Assembly: GCF_900289145.1 (NCBI RefSeq)
Contig: NZ_OKQO01000004.1
Location: 124,001 to 188,000, forward strand
Origin: Neobittarella massiliensis (ex Bilen et al. 2018)
GTDB lineage: Bacteria > Bacillota > Clostridia > Oscillospirales > Ruminococcaceae
DNA: 64,000 nt
Direction of reading: 5' to 3'
The notes under the pieces were generated by a model. It was not told the DNA's origin, ran no database searches, and saw nothing but the letters and a program-made list of their open reading frames with translations. The translations under genes and the position numbers were made by a program. Positions 49,363-57,102 of this stretch are shown here, one piece after another (the first letter of the stretch is position 1; every line of letters starts with the position of its first letter).

Positions 49363-50340
49363 TCAATCATAGTTCTCCAGCCGAATGATAGGCCGATAAA
49401 AGTCATAATCTCCGTTTAGTTCATTGTCCTCCTGCACTTCCGGCTTACAGTGGGGCGAACAGGGTAGGAAACCGAGAAATGGACCCAGCCCGCCGCAGAT
49501 ATTGCACCCGCCATCGCCACCGCAGGTGGTAAGCCTATCAGCCTGCACCACTTCCCGCATATAGGGATCGTAGGCGATGGACAGGCCGAAGAAGTTGGGT
49601 TCCTCCATGTCATAGGGCCGGTTCTCATCCTCATCCATGTCCTCAAACCAGCGCAGACGCATGGAGTAGTCTAACCCATCTCCCCACGGGAACAGGGTCC
49701 GACACCCGCCGCCACACAGGTAGGCCCACTCGTCCGCCGTGGGCAGGGAGAAGCCCCTGTTTTCCAGCATGGCAAGGAGTTCATCGTAATCAGTGCGGTT
49801 ATAGATCCAGGTCTGAAATCCATCTTCCGTCCGCTCAATACGGGCCGACTGATGCAAGGTAAGACTGCTGCTGTCACTCCAGGCAAAATCCCGGAACTCC
49901 TTCAGCCAGTCAGGGTGGGCAGTCAGCCTGGGATCGTCCATTTTGACTGGCTCCCAGTTAATTTCCTCCAACTCCCGGCCCACCAGCATGGGGCCAATGG
50001 CCACTTGCCGGACGGGAGCCATGCTTTCCCGGATCATCTCCTCCGGGTTCTGCGGTTCCATTTCCCATTCCCGGAACAGATACTCCAATTCCTCCCGGCT
50101 CTCCTGATTCAGTCCCACGGCAAACTGCTCCCAGCCCAGGGTGACGGTATCGCCGGGAACAAAGACAAACTTCCGGCCATCTTTTTCGAATATGCCGGTG
50201 GTGCTGCTCTGGCCCCAGCGGTCAAAAGTATGTAGATCAAGAAAGGTCATAGTATAACGAGCAGCCAGGCTTTCCATCAGTGTCTGCTTCTCGGTGGTGT
50301 CCATTTGATTGAATTGGGGACGGGACAGTTTTTCGTTCAT
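49363..50340 (-). CDS. FGE-sulfatase-like domain protein of the immunity island
   Basis: The product has 325 residues. The central string SLPTADEWAYLCGGGCRTLF followed by PWGDGL closely resembles the core of formylglycine-generating enzyme-like (SUMF1) domains. Cysteines GGDGGCNICGG and LPCSPHC lie near the C-terminus and are not the catalytic pair of true FGE. An N-terminal half with GRKFVFVPGDTVTLGWEQFA is unassigned. Enzyme activity is doubtful; the fold may have been reused as an immunity or binding module. Confidence 0.6.
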   Translation of the reverse strand: MNEKLSRPQFNQMDTTEKQTLMESLAARYTMTFLDLHTFDRWGQSSTTGIFEKDGRKFVFVPGDTVTLGWEQFAVGLNQESREELEYLFREWEMEPQNPEEMIRESMAPVRQVAIGPMLVGRELEEINWEPVKMDDPRLTAHPDWLKEFRDFAWSDSSSLTLHQSARIERTEDGFQTWIYNRTDYDELLAMLENRGFSLPTADEWAYLCGGGCRTLFPWGDGLDYSMRLRWFEDMDEDENRPYDMEEPNFFGLSIAYDPYMREVVQADRLTTCGGDGGCNICGGLGPFLGFLPCSPHCKPEVQEDNELNGDYDFYRPIIRLENYD

Positions 50341-50351
50341 AGTAAGTTCTC

Positions 50352-50762
50352 CTACAGCCTATCCAGGTTTTCCTGTAAATCGCCCTGCATCAAGTGCTGG
50401 GCAATGGCTTGGTTCAGTGGCTTATGGGGGTGATAGGCTGCCTGCTCTACATCGTGGAGGCACTCCGCCATCAATACCTCCGGAGAAATGCCTTCCCGTT
50501 TGCCATAAAGATGGCCGAAGGCATAGCACACAGACTTTAGAAAGTCAAAAATGTAGTCGTGATTTCCGCGCATACTGGGCAGATCATTGAATGAGCCCAT
50601 ACCACCGTATGCCCGAAGATGGTGGGCAACCTCCCGCTGCTGGTTCCAGTCCTGAATGTCCCGCTCCAGCCAGCCGATCCAGTTTTGGAACTCTGGATGG
50701 TCTGCCAGAAGGATGGAGCGCAGACAGGTCAGAGCCTCGGTATAAATATCAGACTGTTTCAT
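50352..50762 (-). CDS. GGMGSFND-motif immunity-island protein
   Basis: The product has 136 residues from ATG 50762, which overlaps the preceding stop as ATGA. It has a helical N-terminus (MKQSDIYTEALTCLRSILLA), then HLRAYGGMGSFNDLPSM. That GGMGSFND string is shared by small DUF6966-like proteins found in similar loci. The function is unknown, but the operon context suggests immunity. Confidence 0.55.
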   Translation of the reverse strand: MKQSDIYTEALTCLRSILLADHPEFQNWIGWLERDIQDWNQQREVAHHLRAYGGMGSFNDLPSMRGNHDYIFDFLKSVCYAFGHLYGKREGISPEVLMAECLHDVEQAAYHPHKPLNQAIAQHLMQGDLQENLDRL

Positions 50763-51709
50763 TGGCCATCGCTCCCCCAAATACCTCCATAGAGCACACC
50801 ATCTTTTCCAAGGAACAACATCCGGCTGCGAAGCAGGCTGCACTGCTCCACAGCGACCTTGTTTCCGTCACAGGTGGGAATAGCCTCCTGTTTTTTCCCA
50901 AGGTGATCACCATGAGCGGTAAGGAAGTAGAATTTATCCCGTTGCTGGTATCCGCCTTGAAACAGGAAGGTATTGCCGGACGGGGCAACAGAAAAAGCTC
51001 CGCTTCCTTCGATTGGCAGTTCAAATACAAAGTCCTCTTTGAAGTTCGTCCGCACCAGCCGGAATTCATCGTAATAATAAAACCACAGGTTTTCTTCTTC
51101 GTCCAGGCTGATGGCGTAGCAGTCATAGATGGAATAGTTCTCATTCTTCCAGAGAGGAGTTCCCTCCGATGTCCATGCAATCAGGCCGCAAGCACCCAGA
51201 GGTTCATCCCAACCGTAATTACCAAATACACCTTCGTCAAAGTAGCTGGTAATGATGGTGCCATCTTTTTTTACCACACAGTCTTGAATGCCATCCCCCA
51301 GGCAGAAACGGGACAGCACAGCTCCGTCCCGGCTGACGATCCAGGCGTTCTGGTCGGGGCCGTTTTCCCGATAGGCGCATCTTGCCCCCAGCAGGAGGAA
51401 GTGATCACCTGCGGGCCGCAAATAATGAAACTGGAACTTCAAGAGGCCAAGAGGAAACAGCGTCGTTTCCAGCACCCGCTGTTCCGCCCAATCCAGCTGG
51501 ATTTCCACTGCGGTATAGGTGGAAGGAGTGCTGAGCCAGTCCTTACCCTGTGTTTCGGACGGCTGTTCCATGAGAAGATAGACTTTTCCATCCCTTGCCG
51601 TGAAAAAGTCTGTCACTTCTGTGCCCTCCAGATGTTTTTCCCGGCGCAGCTGGTCCAGGTCAATGATGGAGAACAACGGCAGATTTTTGGCTTTTATAGG
51701 TTTGTTCAT
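50759..51709 (-). CDS. Beta-propeller-like protein of the immunity island
   Basis: The product has 316 residues made of repeated four-strand units. They show as FTARDGKVYLLMEQ, GDGIQDCVVKKDGTIITSYF, ACGLIAWTSEGTPLWK, ISLDEEENLWFYYYDEFRLV and FSVAPSGNTFLFQGGY. The spacing of about 45 residues per unit suggests a six- or seven-bladed propeller. There is no signal peptide. Propeller proteins of this kind occur next to immunity genes; whether it binds a toxin is unknown. Confidence 0.6.
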   Translation of the reverse strand: MNKPIKAKNLPLFSIIDLDQLRREKHLEGTEVTDFFTARDGKVYLLMEQPSETQGKDWLSTPSTYTAVEIQLDWAEQRVLETTLFPLGLLKFQFHYLRPAGDHFLLLGARCAYRENGPDQNAWIVSRDGAVLSRFCLGDGIQDCVVKKDGTIITSYFDEGVFGNYGWDEPLGACGLIAWTSEGTPLWKNENYSIYDCYAISLDEEENLWFYYYDEFRLVRTNFKEDFVFELPIEGSGAFSVAPSGNTFLFQGGYQQRDKFYFLTAHGDHLGKKQEAIPTCDGNKVAVEQCSLLRSRMLFLGKDGVLYGGIWGSDGQ

Positions 51710-51724
51710 AGTGTCTCCTCCTGG

Positions 51725-52024
51725 CTACTTTAACGCTCCATCATAGGTGTGGCTTTCCCAGGCGGCCTCAAATTCCGCCTGCTCTATGACGCAGGCGTGG
51801 AACTCCTCACCCCAGACATGGGCGTTCAATTCCTCCACGGTGGGGATCGGCGTGATCTCGATGGCGCCGTCGTAAAGGTCAGGGATATTGCGGGTGCGGC
51901 CATCTGCAAAGATGTCAATGGAGTGGAGGGCCAGCCGCTCATTTTCTGTATCCACTTCATAGAGGATCACCGACGGTTCTCCCTCCGGTGCGTCCTCCCA
52001 AAAAAGCTTGATGTACTCCATCAT
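51725..52024 (-). CDS. DUF6881 small immunity-family protein
   Basis: The product has 99 residues: MMEYIKLFWEDAPEGEPSVI, LYEVDTENERLALHSIDIFA, DGRTRNIPD, IPTVEELNAHVWGEEFHACV, EQAEFEAAWES. The order of strands with a final FEAAW matches DUF6881. Two tandem ATG codons follow GAGGG; either could start. It is acidic and cytoplasmic. Confidence 0.65.
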   Translation of the reverse strand: MMEYIKLFWEDAPEGEPSVILYEVDTENERLALHSIDIFADGRTRNIPDLYDGAIEITPIPTVEELNAHVWGEEFHACVIEQAEFEAAWESHTYDGALK

Positions 52025-52034
52025 TCCATTTCCC

Positions 52035-52298
52035 TCATTTGAACCAATGCCACCCCGTCATGGTGCCGGTTACCTCATCTATCTGTATTGCAATATCATA
52101 ATTGCCGCGACAGCCCAGCAAGGCCGCGAGATGATCGTTTTCCATAATCAAATCATAAAACTCAACCGCTATGTCTTGGAATTCCTTCGGAATTTCCAGT
52201 GCAGAGAAGAAATCCACTGATTGAGCATTTTGGAAAAATTCAATGGCCGTTTTACTGCATTTTACTATAATCCCTGTTTGAGTGGTCAAATCTTTCAT
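52035..52298 (-). CDS. Small immunity-island protein, unassigned
   Basis: The product has 87 residues. A helical core (FFQNAQSVDFFSALEIPKEF, YDLIMENDHLAALL) is followed by a strand YDIAIQIDEVTGT. No domain is recognised. It overlaps the Imm51-like gene by 4 bases, so the two are co-translated. Confidence 0.55.
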   Translation of the reverse strand: MKDLTTQTGIIVKCSKTAIEFFQNAQSVDFFSALEIPKEFQDIAVEFYDLIMENDHLAALLGCRGNYDIAIQIDEVTGTMTGWHWFK

Positions 52299-52735
52299 GC
52301 TTTCGCAACCTCGCTCATGTTCAGATACATCCCCATCGTTTTTTCATTGTCACAGGCCGCCCGGATCATTTTGGACAGCAGCATCAAATCGTCGATGTAT
52401 TGGGAGTACACGCAGAACACATCCTCGTCAGAGTCGAAGTGAAACAGATCCACGCCGCTGTTATTTTCCTCGAACTCCTGGATCACGCCCCGGACCAGCC
52501 GCTCCCAGTCTCCGCTGCTTCCAGTCAGTCCCAGCCGACGGAATACTTCCGTCCGGAATCCATTGTTGATTTTCAGCAGAAGGGAGAGCGCATAGGGGTG
52601 GTGGGGAATGAGAAAGAATGGCGCAATCTGCTCCGGCTTCACCCAGATTTTGAAGGGCGGACGCGGGTCAGGTATCCAGGGCAAGATTTCCCATTCGTCC
52701 TCCGGCCGGTTTCCGTATTGGCAAAGGTCTTTCAT
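52295..52735 (-). CDS. Imm51-like immunity protein
   Basis: The product has 146 residues. The strings LLLKINNGFRTEVFRRLGLT, GDWERLVRGVIQEFEE and LFHFDSDEDVFCVYSQYIDD follow the Imm51 layout, in which a (Y/D)WE helix is followed by a strand ending in FCxYS. AAAGGAG precedes the ATG by 8 bases. The assignment relies on remembered family patterns. Confidence 0.6.
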   Translation of the reverse strand: MKDLCQYGNRPEDEWEILPWIPDPRPPFKIWVKPEQIAPFFLIPHHPYALSLLLKINNGFRTEVFRRLGLTGSSGDWERLVRGVIQEFEENNSGVDLFHFDSDEDVFCVYSQYIDDLMLLSKMIRAACDNEKTMGMYLNMSEVAKA

Positions 52736-52762
52736 AGTGTTCTCCTTTGTTCTGTCACATTT

Positions 52763-53494
52763 TTAATCCTGCTCTCGATAACTGGCTTCAATGTCAATGA
52801 ACCGCACATACACGGCGCAGATTTTGCCCTTGGCGTCATACCCGAAGTAGACAGGATAGTAACCATCCCCCCAGCCGGAGGCAAAGATGGGCAGGTTGCA
52901 GTCCGTGCCCGGCACTGTCCAGTTGAGCCAGTCGCCGCAGTCCCCCTGATATTTGGGGTAGGCTTTGGCGTTTTCTTCCAGAAGATCGCAGAACAGGTCG
53001 TTGTAGTGGTCGATGTCCGGGTCTTCTTCTAAACGCTTGGCCCAGTATGCCTTGAAGGCCGCCTGGGTCTGGATGTCCGCGACACAGCCCATCCCGGCGT
53101 CTACGCCAAAGCCAAAATACTCGTCCTCTCCCAGTTCCTCGTCCAGATCCTCGTTGCCCACCATGCCCAGCTCATAGCGGACAGGCTTTTCCTGAGAAAC
53201 CTCCACCTTGACGCAGGCATAGCGGTCGCCGTATTGTTCGCTGGGCACCACGCAGATTTTTACGGGATAAGTTCCGGCGGGGATCGTTTGAAGGAACGGC
53301 AGAGTGTCCTCCAGTTCCACCAGCGGATCACAGGCGAAAATCTGCCCGGTGGGGAAATGGACGGTGCCGATGTCCAGCACATCCACCGCCATGTTCCCAA
53401 TCACTTTCTCTGTGAAATGGGCCTCCAAGTCATCTTTACAGGTCAATTTATCCTTGATTGCTTCGTATTTGTTCAGCCATTCAGTTGTAGGCAT
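52763..53494 (-). CDS. DUF4241 immunity-family protein
   Basis: The product has 243 residues from ATG 53494, which has AGGAGG 8 bases upstream. DUF4241 features: VHFPTGQIFACDPLVELEDT, IPAGTYPVKICVVPSE, YFGFGVDAGMGCVADIQTQA and NLPIFASGWGDGYYPVYFGY. The frame continues upstream without a stop into the C-terminal part of a broken zinc-ribbon gene, so the two may once have been one product. The family is typical of toxin-immunity clusters. Confidence 0.82.
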   Translation of the reverse strand: MPTTEWLNKYEAIKDKLTCKDDLEAHFTEKVIGNMAVDVLDIGTVHFPTGQIFACDPLVELEDTLPFLQTIPAGTYPVKICVVPSEQYGDRYACVKVEVSQEKPVRYELGMVGNEDLDEELGEDEYFGFGVDAGMGCVADIQTQAAFKAYWAKRLEEDPDIDHYNDLFCDLLEENAKAYPKYQGDCGDWLNWTVPGTDCNLPIFASGWGDGYYPVYFGYDAKGKICAVYVRFIDIEASYREQD

Positions 53495-53709
53495 ATCAGT
53501 TTCCTCCTGTTGATTCTGTTTCTTGATGTACACACTCTTTGAGCCGTCCCAATAGCAGTTCACACACCGGCCATCCTGAAAATGATGGTCACAATTCGGG
53601 TAGCCATAGAGAACATGGGCACATTCTGGCACAGCCCCATCATCTGTGAGGAGCCTTTGAAAAACAGGCTTCCGCACTCATCACAAAGGGCCAGTTCTTT
53701 TTCTGCCAT
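53495..53709 (-). pseudogene. Frameshifted zinc-ribbon gene
   Basis: From ATG 53709 the frame reads MAEKELALCDECGSLFFKGS, SQMMGLC and then leaves the expected path. The continuation, ECAHVLYGYPNCDHHFQDGR followed by CVNCYWDGSKSVYI, lies in the next frame. One missing C (CC instead of CCC, giving LC-P-EC) at about 53629-53632 would restore a CxxC...CxxC...CxxC ribbon. Without the shift it would read straight into DUF4241. It may be a real lesion or a sequencing error. Confidence 0.7.
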
Positions 53710-53714
53710 AGGGT

Positions 53715-54041
53715 TCACCAGTCCCGTTCCCGGATGGCCTCCTCGGTGTCAATGGGGATGCCAAACCACTCCAGAATGTAGGCCACGGTTGCCGCAATAC
53801 ATTCCCGCGCCACCGTTTCGATCTCGCTGTCGTTCTCGTCAAACTCCTCCTGGAGATCATTGATGCCGCAGACCGCCTCGTCCAGCGTTTCCTGCACCAC
53901 TTCGGTGTCGGTTTCGCCACTCTCCAGCAGGGCGATGACCTTCTGAAGCTCGTCCTTTACCTTGTCCACCAGAAAAGCAGGATAGTAATCGTCCTGATAC
54001 ATCTCGTCCAGCAGCTTGTAATTGGGGTCAAATGCTTTCAT
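53715..54041 (-). CDS. DUF5713 immunity-family protein
   Basis: The product has 108 residues: MKAFDPNYKLLDEMYQDDYY, PAFLVDKVKDELQKVIALLE, then a helical acidic remainder ending EEAIRERDW. The opening with PAFLVDKVKDEL fits DUF5713. It lies 5 bases before the broken zinc-ribbon gene. AAAGGAG precedes the ATG. Confidence 0.7.
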   Translation of the reverse strand: MKAFDPNYKLLDEMYQDDYYPAFLVDKVKDELQKVIALLESGETDTEVVQETLDEAVCGINDLQEEFDENDSEIETVARECIAATVAYILEWFGIPIDTEEAIRERDW

Positions 54042-54077
54042 AGGGATTGCTCCTTTCCTCGTGTATGTCAGTCACGC

Positions 54078-54581
54078 TCAGCTCTCATGTGTGATACAGA
54101 AAATCTCCTTGTTCAAATCAAAGTAGATTACCATCAGTTCGTCGGTAATCTCCGGGTTAAAGGACAGATCCAGAATGAAAACTTGCTGGTTCATCTCGCT
54201 ATCCACCAGACTGCCGAACCGCTTGAGCTTCAAAAAGTCAACCATCTCAGCAAAGGACAGTTTGGCTGGGTCGGTTCCCGGAAAAAGTTCCGCCACAATA
54301 TCCGGGCCTACATCGTCCCGATGGAACTCCATGAAAAATGTCACAACGCTATGGTAGCGGCTGTCCTCGTCTGCCAGCGCCGCTTTGATGGCGGCTTTGG
54401 CCTTCTCCGCCAATTTCTCCGCCTCATCCAGCATTTCTCCCACCGCATCCATGACAGCAGGATCGCCGGTCAGTTCTTCCTCTACATCGAAGATAAAGGG
54501 TAGTCCCGATTCCTCGGGAAAGTTGAAGATTTCCTCACCGGGTGTATATGTAAAATCAATGCGTTTACAATTCAGTTTCAT
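54078..54581 (-). CDS. DUF2004-like immunity-family protein
   Basis: The product has 167 residues from ATG 54581, six bases after AAGAGGT; the longer upstream frame runs through other genes. It begins MKLNCKRIDFTYTPGEEIFN. A middle helix (MLDEAEKLAEKAKAAIKAAL) and the strand HSVVTFFMEFHRDDVGPDIV precede VFILDLSFNPEITDELMVIY. The arrangement matches DUF2004 proteins seen in immunity loci. Confidence 0.65.
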   Translation of the reverse strand: MKLNCKRIDFTYTPGEEIFNFPEESGLPFIFDVEEELTGDPAVMDAVGEMLDEAEKLAEKAKAAIKAALADEDSRYHSVVTFFMEFHRDDVGPDIVAELFPGTDPAKLSFAEMVDFLKLKRFGSLVDSEMNQQVFILDLSFNPEITDELMVIYFDLNKEIFCITHES

Positions 54582-54592
54582 AGATATACCTC

Positions 54593-54826
54593 TTATTTCA
54601 ATTTCAGCACAAATCCCCAGATACTCACCACAATCAAGAGGACACCCAGCAGAAAGAAAACCACACGCCGGTATCCTCTGCTGTGGCGGTGGGCATCCCG
54701 CGTACCAGTGGGGTCGCAGAGCCAGTTCCAGTTGCGGATCGCCCCAATTAAAATCACGACCCCGATGAGCACCGAGGCAATGCACCAATACTCTTGCAAA
54801 AATGTTGTGATCTGTTCGCTGTTCAT
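54593..54826 (-). CDS. Imm17-like two-helix membrane protein
   Basis: The product has 77 residues. Helix 1 is YWCIASVLIGVVILIGAI, followed by RNWNWLCDP and a basic turn, then helix 2 RVVFFLLGVLLIVVSIWGFV. The short helix, NW motif, basic loop, helix layout is that of Imm17, a membrane immunity family. It overlaps the TPR gene by 4 bases. Confidence 0.6.
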   Translation of the reverse strand: MNSEQITTFLQEYWCIASVLIGVVILIGAIRNWNWLCDPTGTRDAHRHSRGYRRVVFFLLGVLLIVVSIWGFVLKLK

Positions 54827-55335
54827 TTACATATAACCCCCTTTTCATCATCGGGAGTTTCCCGCCGAATAAATTCCTCCCGTTCTTTCAAATCTATTTC
54901 CAAGGCTTTTTCCTCCTCCAGATACTCCTCGCAGTCCCGAACCAGCTTTTGGGCGGCTGGGTCATCCGGGGCCAGGGACAGCCAGCGTTTTGCGTATTCA
55001 TAGGCGATGGCTGCGGAGCTGTATGCCATCAGGCAGGAATAGCCCATCCGGGAGTTCCAGTAAGGGTCGTTTTCTCCCTGGGTGCGAACGGACTCCAGCA
55101 GTCGGATGGCGTGCTGGATGAGATTTCCGTCCACTTCACTGTCGGTTCCGTGCTCTCCATGATCTCCCAGGACCGCCAGATTGCTGTAAGCCCGACTCAA
55201 CTTGACGGTTAGCAAATAATCTCGCTCCTGCTCCGGGATAGCCTCGATGGCCTCAATACATCGTGAGAACTCGTCCGCATCATTCCACTCCTCAATCTGC
55301 TCCAGCAGTTTTGTTTCTTCTGTCTGATTCATCAT
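54823..55335 (-). CDS. TPR protein related to the giant protein's TPR module
   Basis: The product has 170 residues. The repeats (LLEQIEEWNDADEFSRCIEA, TVKLSRAYSNLAVLGDHGEH, IRLLESVRTQGENDPYWNSR, YEYAKRWLSLAPDDPAAQKL) closely parallel residues 812-935 of the giant protein (AQLEQWNAEDEYTRCIQALN, LESVREEGQDKAEWNMRM). A shared origin by duplication is likely. TPRs bind peptides or proteins. Confidence 0.75.
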   Translation of the reverse strand: MMNQTEETKLLEQIEEWNDADEFSRCIEAIEAIPEQERDYLLTVKLSRAYSNLAVLGDHGEHGTDSEVDGNLIQHAIRLLESVRTQGENDPYWNSRMGYSCLMAYSSAAIAYEYAKRWLSLAPDDPAAQKLVRDCEEYLEEEKALEIDLKEREEFIRRETPDDEKGVICK

Positions 55336-55353
55336 TTCACCGCCTTTTCTGTG

Positions 55354-55632
55354 TTATCCCTTGCCTTTTCTGAAGTGTTCGCTGCCTCGCCAGGTGTTGA
55401 CCACACAGGTGAAGATCTGGCCGCAGTGCTTGCACCTAATCATGTGAGCCATAATTTCGTCTGCCCAGCCATCCTCTGTCTTTACCTTCTCCAGTGGGCA
55501 GGTGGATTCCTCTTGCATCAGTTCAAATTCCCCCTCCGACACCAACTGCTGAATGTAAGCAATACAGGCCAGATAGTCCTTTGGGGCGTCAAATTTTCTC
55601 CATGTTTGAATGTTTCGGCAGTGCTCGCACAT
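55354..55632 (-). CDS. Small zinc-ribbon immunity-island protein
   Basis: The product has 92 residues from ATG 55632, eight bases after AGGAGG. Cys pairs CEHC at the N-terminus and CKHCGQIFTC near the end form a likely zinc site. The middle (YLACIAYIQQLVSEGEFELM) is helical. The closing TWRGSEHFRKGKG is basic. The function is unknown. Confidence 0.6.
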   Translation of the reverse strand: MCEHCRNIQTWRKFDAPKDYLACIAYIQQLVSEGEFELMQEESTCPLEKVKTEDGWADEIMAHMIRCKHCGQIFTCVVNTWRGSEHFRKGKG

Positions 55633-55693
55633 AGTGGACGCCTCCTTACGCAAATACCTGCTGGTATTTCTCTTTTCATACCGTGCGACTTTT

Positions 55694-56809
55694 TTAGGTC
55701 TGCTGGTGCTGCATGGACACGATATGGCAGTCCGGGCAGAATTCCACATAGAGCGTGCCCTCCGCACAGTCAAACACCGTATCCCACTGAATCTGGGCCA
55801 GATATTTCATAGGTTTCCCGCAGTGGGGGCAGGTCGTATATTCCGCGTCCTGTACCCAGTTGGCAAAGCCACCCACCGTGTTCACATCCTGGCAGGCCGC
55901 ACCGTAAAACAGGGGCACGGGCGCTTCGCCCAGCACAAAGGGATTTTCCGTGAGGGCCTTGTAGTCCTCGGGACTGACATAGCAATCCGTTTTCTCCGCC
56001 CCGTCAAAGAGCTCGGAGGGAAAGACTTCCACGCCGCCATCCAGGGTAAAACTGTTAAAGGCTGGACCTTTCAAGAATCCCACACAGTTGGGGCAGCAGG
56101 TGGCAGTCAGAATACCATCCAACCCCAGAAATTTCAGCCGCTCATCCTGGCCATCCAGCACCAGCATGTCCACCATGCGTCCGCCACAGTGGGGGCATGT
56201 GTCCTCCCGTGCCCGGCCAATGCGGACGGGAGATTTCTCGCTGGTGGTTCCTTTGACCATAGGATAGCAGGTATCGAAGTTGAGCTGGATTTTCTGGCCC
56301 TCCTTGTCGAAGGTCCAGCCTCCGATCTGCGCATAGCTGGATGGGTCTACATAGAGGCCCTTGCGCCAGGGCCGGGGATTTCGCTCCAGCTCCAGCAGAG
56401 TCTCCATTGCCTTGTCATCTCCTTGCATAGCAAGGCAACTCATCAGGTTGGAGGCCGCGCTGGAATATTCTGCGGACAACAGCGCATGGATCAGACCATC
56501 CCGCACATCGGCGGGAGCATGATAATAGATCTCACAGGGCCAGAACACCTCTGCGGCCAGTGCCACTCGCTGAATCTCCGGGGTGATGGCATCATGGTAG
56601 CCAAGCAGCTGCCAAAAGTCGGCGAACTCTGGGTCCTCCATATCAGCCAGCCTCTGGATGTTCTGTATCAAGTTTCTTTGTTTTTCGACAATTTGTTCCG
56701 GCATCCAGGCCAGAGCAGCTTGCCGTTCTTGCTCGCACTTACATTTCCAACACAATCCCTCATAACCCAATGGGGTTCCACAGCTGGGGCAGGTATATTT
56801 CAGACTCAT
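55694..56809 (-). CDS. DUF1963-like zinc-ribbon protein
   Basis: The product has 371 residues. An N-terminal ribbon (CPSCGTPLGYEGLCWKCKC) and internal TCPHCGGRM, CCPNC are followed by a C-terminal part resembling DUF1963/YwqG: VGGFANWVQDAEYTTCPHCG, KPMKYLAQIQWDTVFDC and EFCPDCHIVSMQ. DUF1963 proteins recur in toxin-immunity loci. It is the second gene of the immunity operon, 15 bases after the Cys-rich peptide gene. Confidence 0.7.
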   Translation of the reverse strand: MSLKYTCPSCGTPLGYEGLCWKCKCEQERQAALAWMPEQIVEKQRNLIQNIQRLADMEDPEFADFWQLLGYHDAITPEIQRVALAAEVFWPCEIYYHAPADVRDGLIHALLSAEYSSAASNLMSCLAMQGDDKAMETLLELERNPRPWRKGLYVDPSSYAQIGGWTFDKEGQKIQLNFDTCYPMVKGTTSEKSPVRIGRAREDTCPHCGGRMVDMLVLDGQDERLKFLGLDGILTATCCPNCVGFLKGPAFNSFTLDGGVEVFPSELFDGAEKTDCYVSPEDYKALTENPFVLGEAPVPLFYGAACQDVNTVGGFANWVQDAEYTTCPHCGKPMKYLAQIQWDTVFDCAEGTLYVEFCPDCHIVSMQHQQT

Positions 56810-56824
56810 GTTCTCATACTCCTT

Positions 56825-56995
56825 TCAGGCAATAAAAAAGCCCCACGCCGCACTGTCATAAAGACAGGCTGACGCAGGACATGAAGAAGCCGCGTTGAAG
56901 GAGCCGCATCCACCAGCAGATGTAGTTTCTTCAACAACCAAAATATTTTTTTCGTATCTTAAAGCAGCAAATTGCTGTCCAATATATTTGTTCAT
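56825..56995 (-). CDS. Cys-rich 56-residue peptide, candidate RiPP-like precursor
   Basis: First gene of the immunity operon. From ATG 56995 it reads MNKYIGQQFAALRYEKNILV, VEETTSAGG, then CGSFNAASSCPASACLYDSA followed by AWGFFIA. A charged leader-like half ends in Gly-Gly, and the tail is small, Ser/Ala/Cys-rich with three Cys and a hydrophobic end. That shape is common in processed peptides. No modifying enzyme or peptidase-transporter is in view, and the ribosome site is weak. A TTG 20 codons upstream overlaps the promoter, so ATG 56995 is preferred. Confidence 0.45.
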   Translation of the reverse strand: MNKYIGQQFAALRYEKNILVVEETTSAGGCGSFNAASSCPASACLYDSAAWGFFIA

Positions 56996-57032
56996 AGCGG
57001 CACCATTTATTCTGAGCGTAGTTTTATATCTT

Positions 57033-57061
57033 ATTATATCACAGCACCCCTTCAATGAAAA
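57033..57061 (-). promoter_or_regulatory. Promoter of the immunity operon
   Basis: The minus strand shows TTTTCA (57056-57061), a 17-base spacer and an exact TATAAT (57033-57038), about 38 bases before the peptide-gene ATG. No other comparable promoter is evident within the island. Confidence 0.65.
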
Positions 57062-57102
57062 TATTTTGTTGGAAATGCTAATGAAAAATTTTTGTGAATT
57101 TG

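Noticed and set aside
49363-50340. Active formylglycine-generating enzyme
   Set aside because: The core resembles the FGE fold, but the catalytic cysteine pair is not in place and no sulfatase is near.
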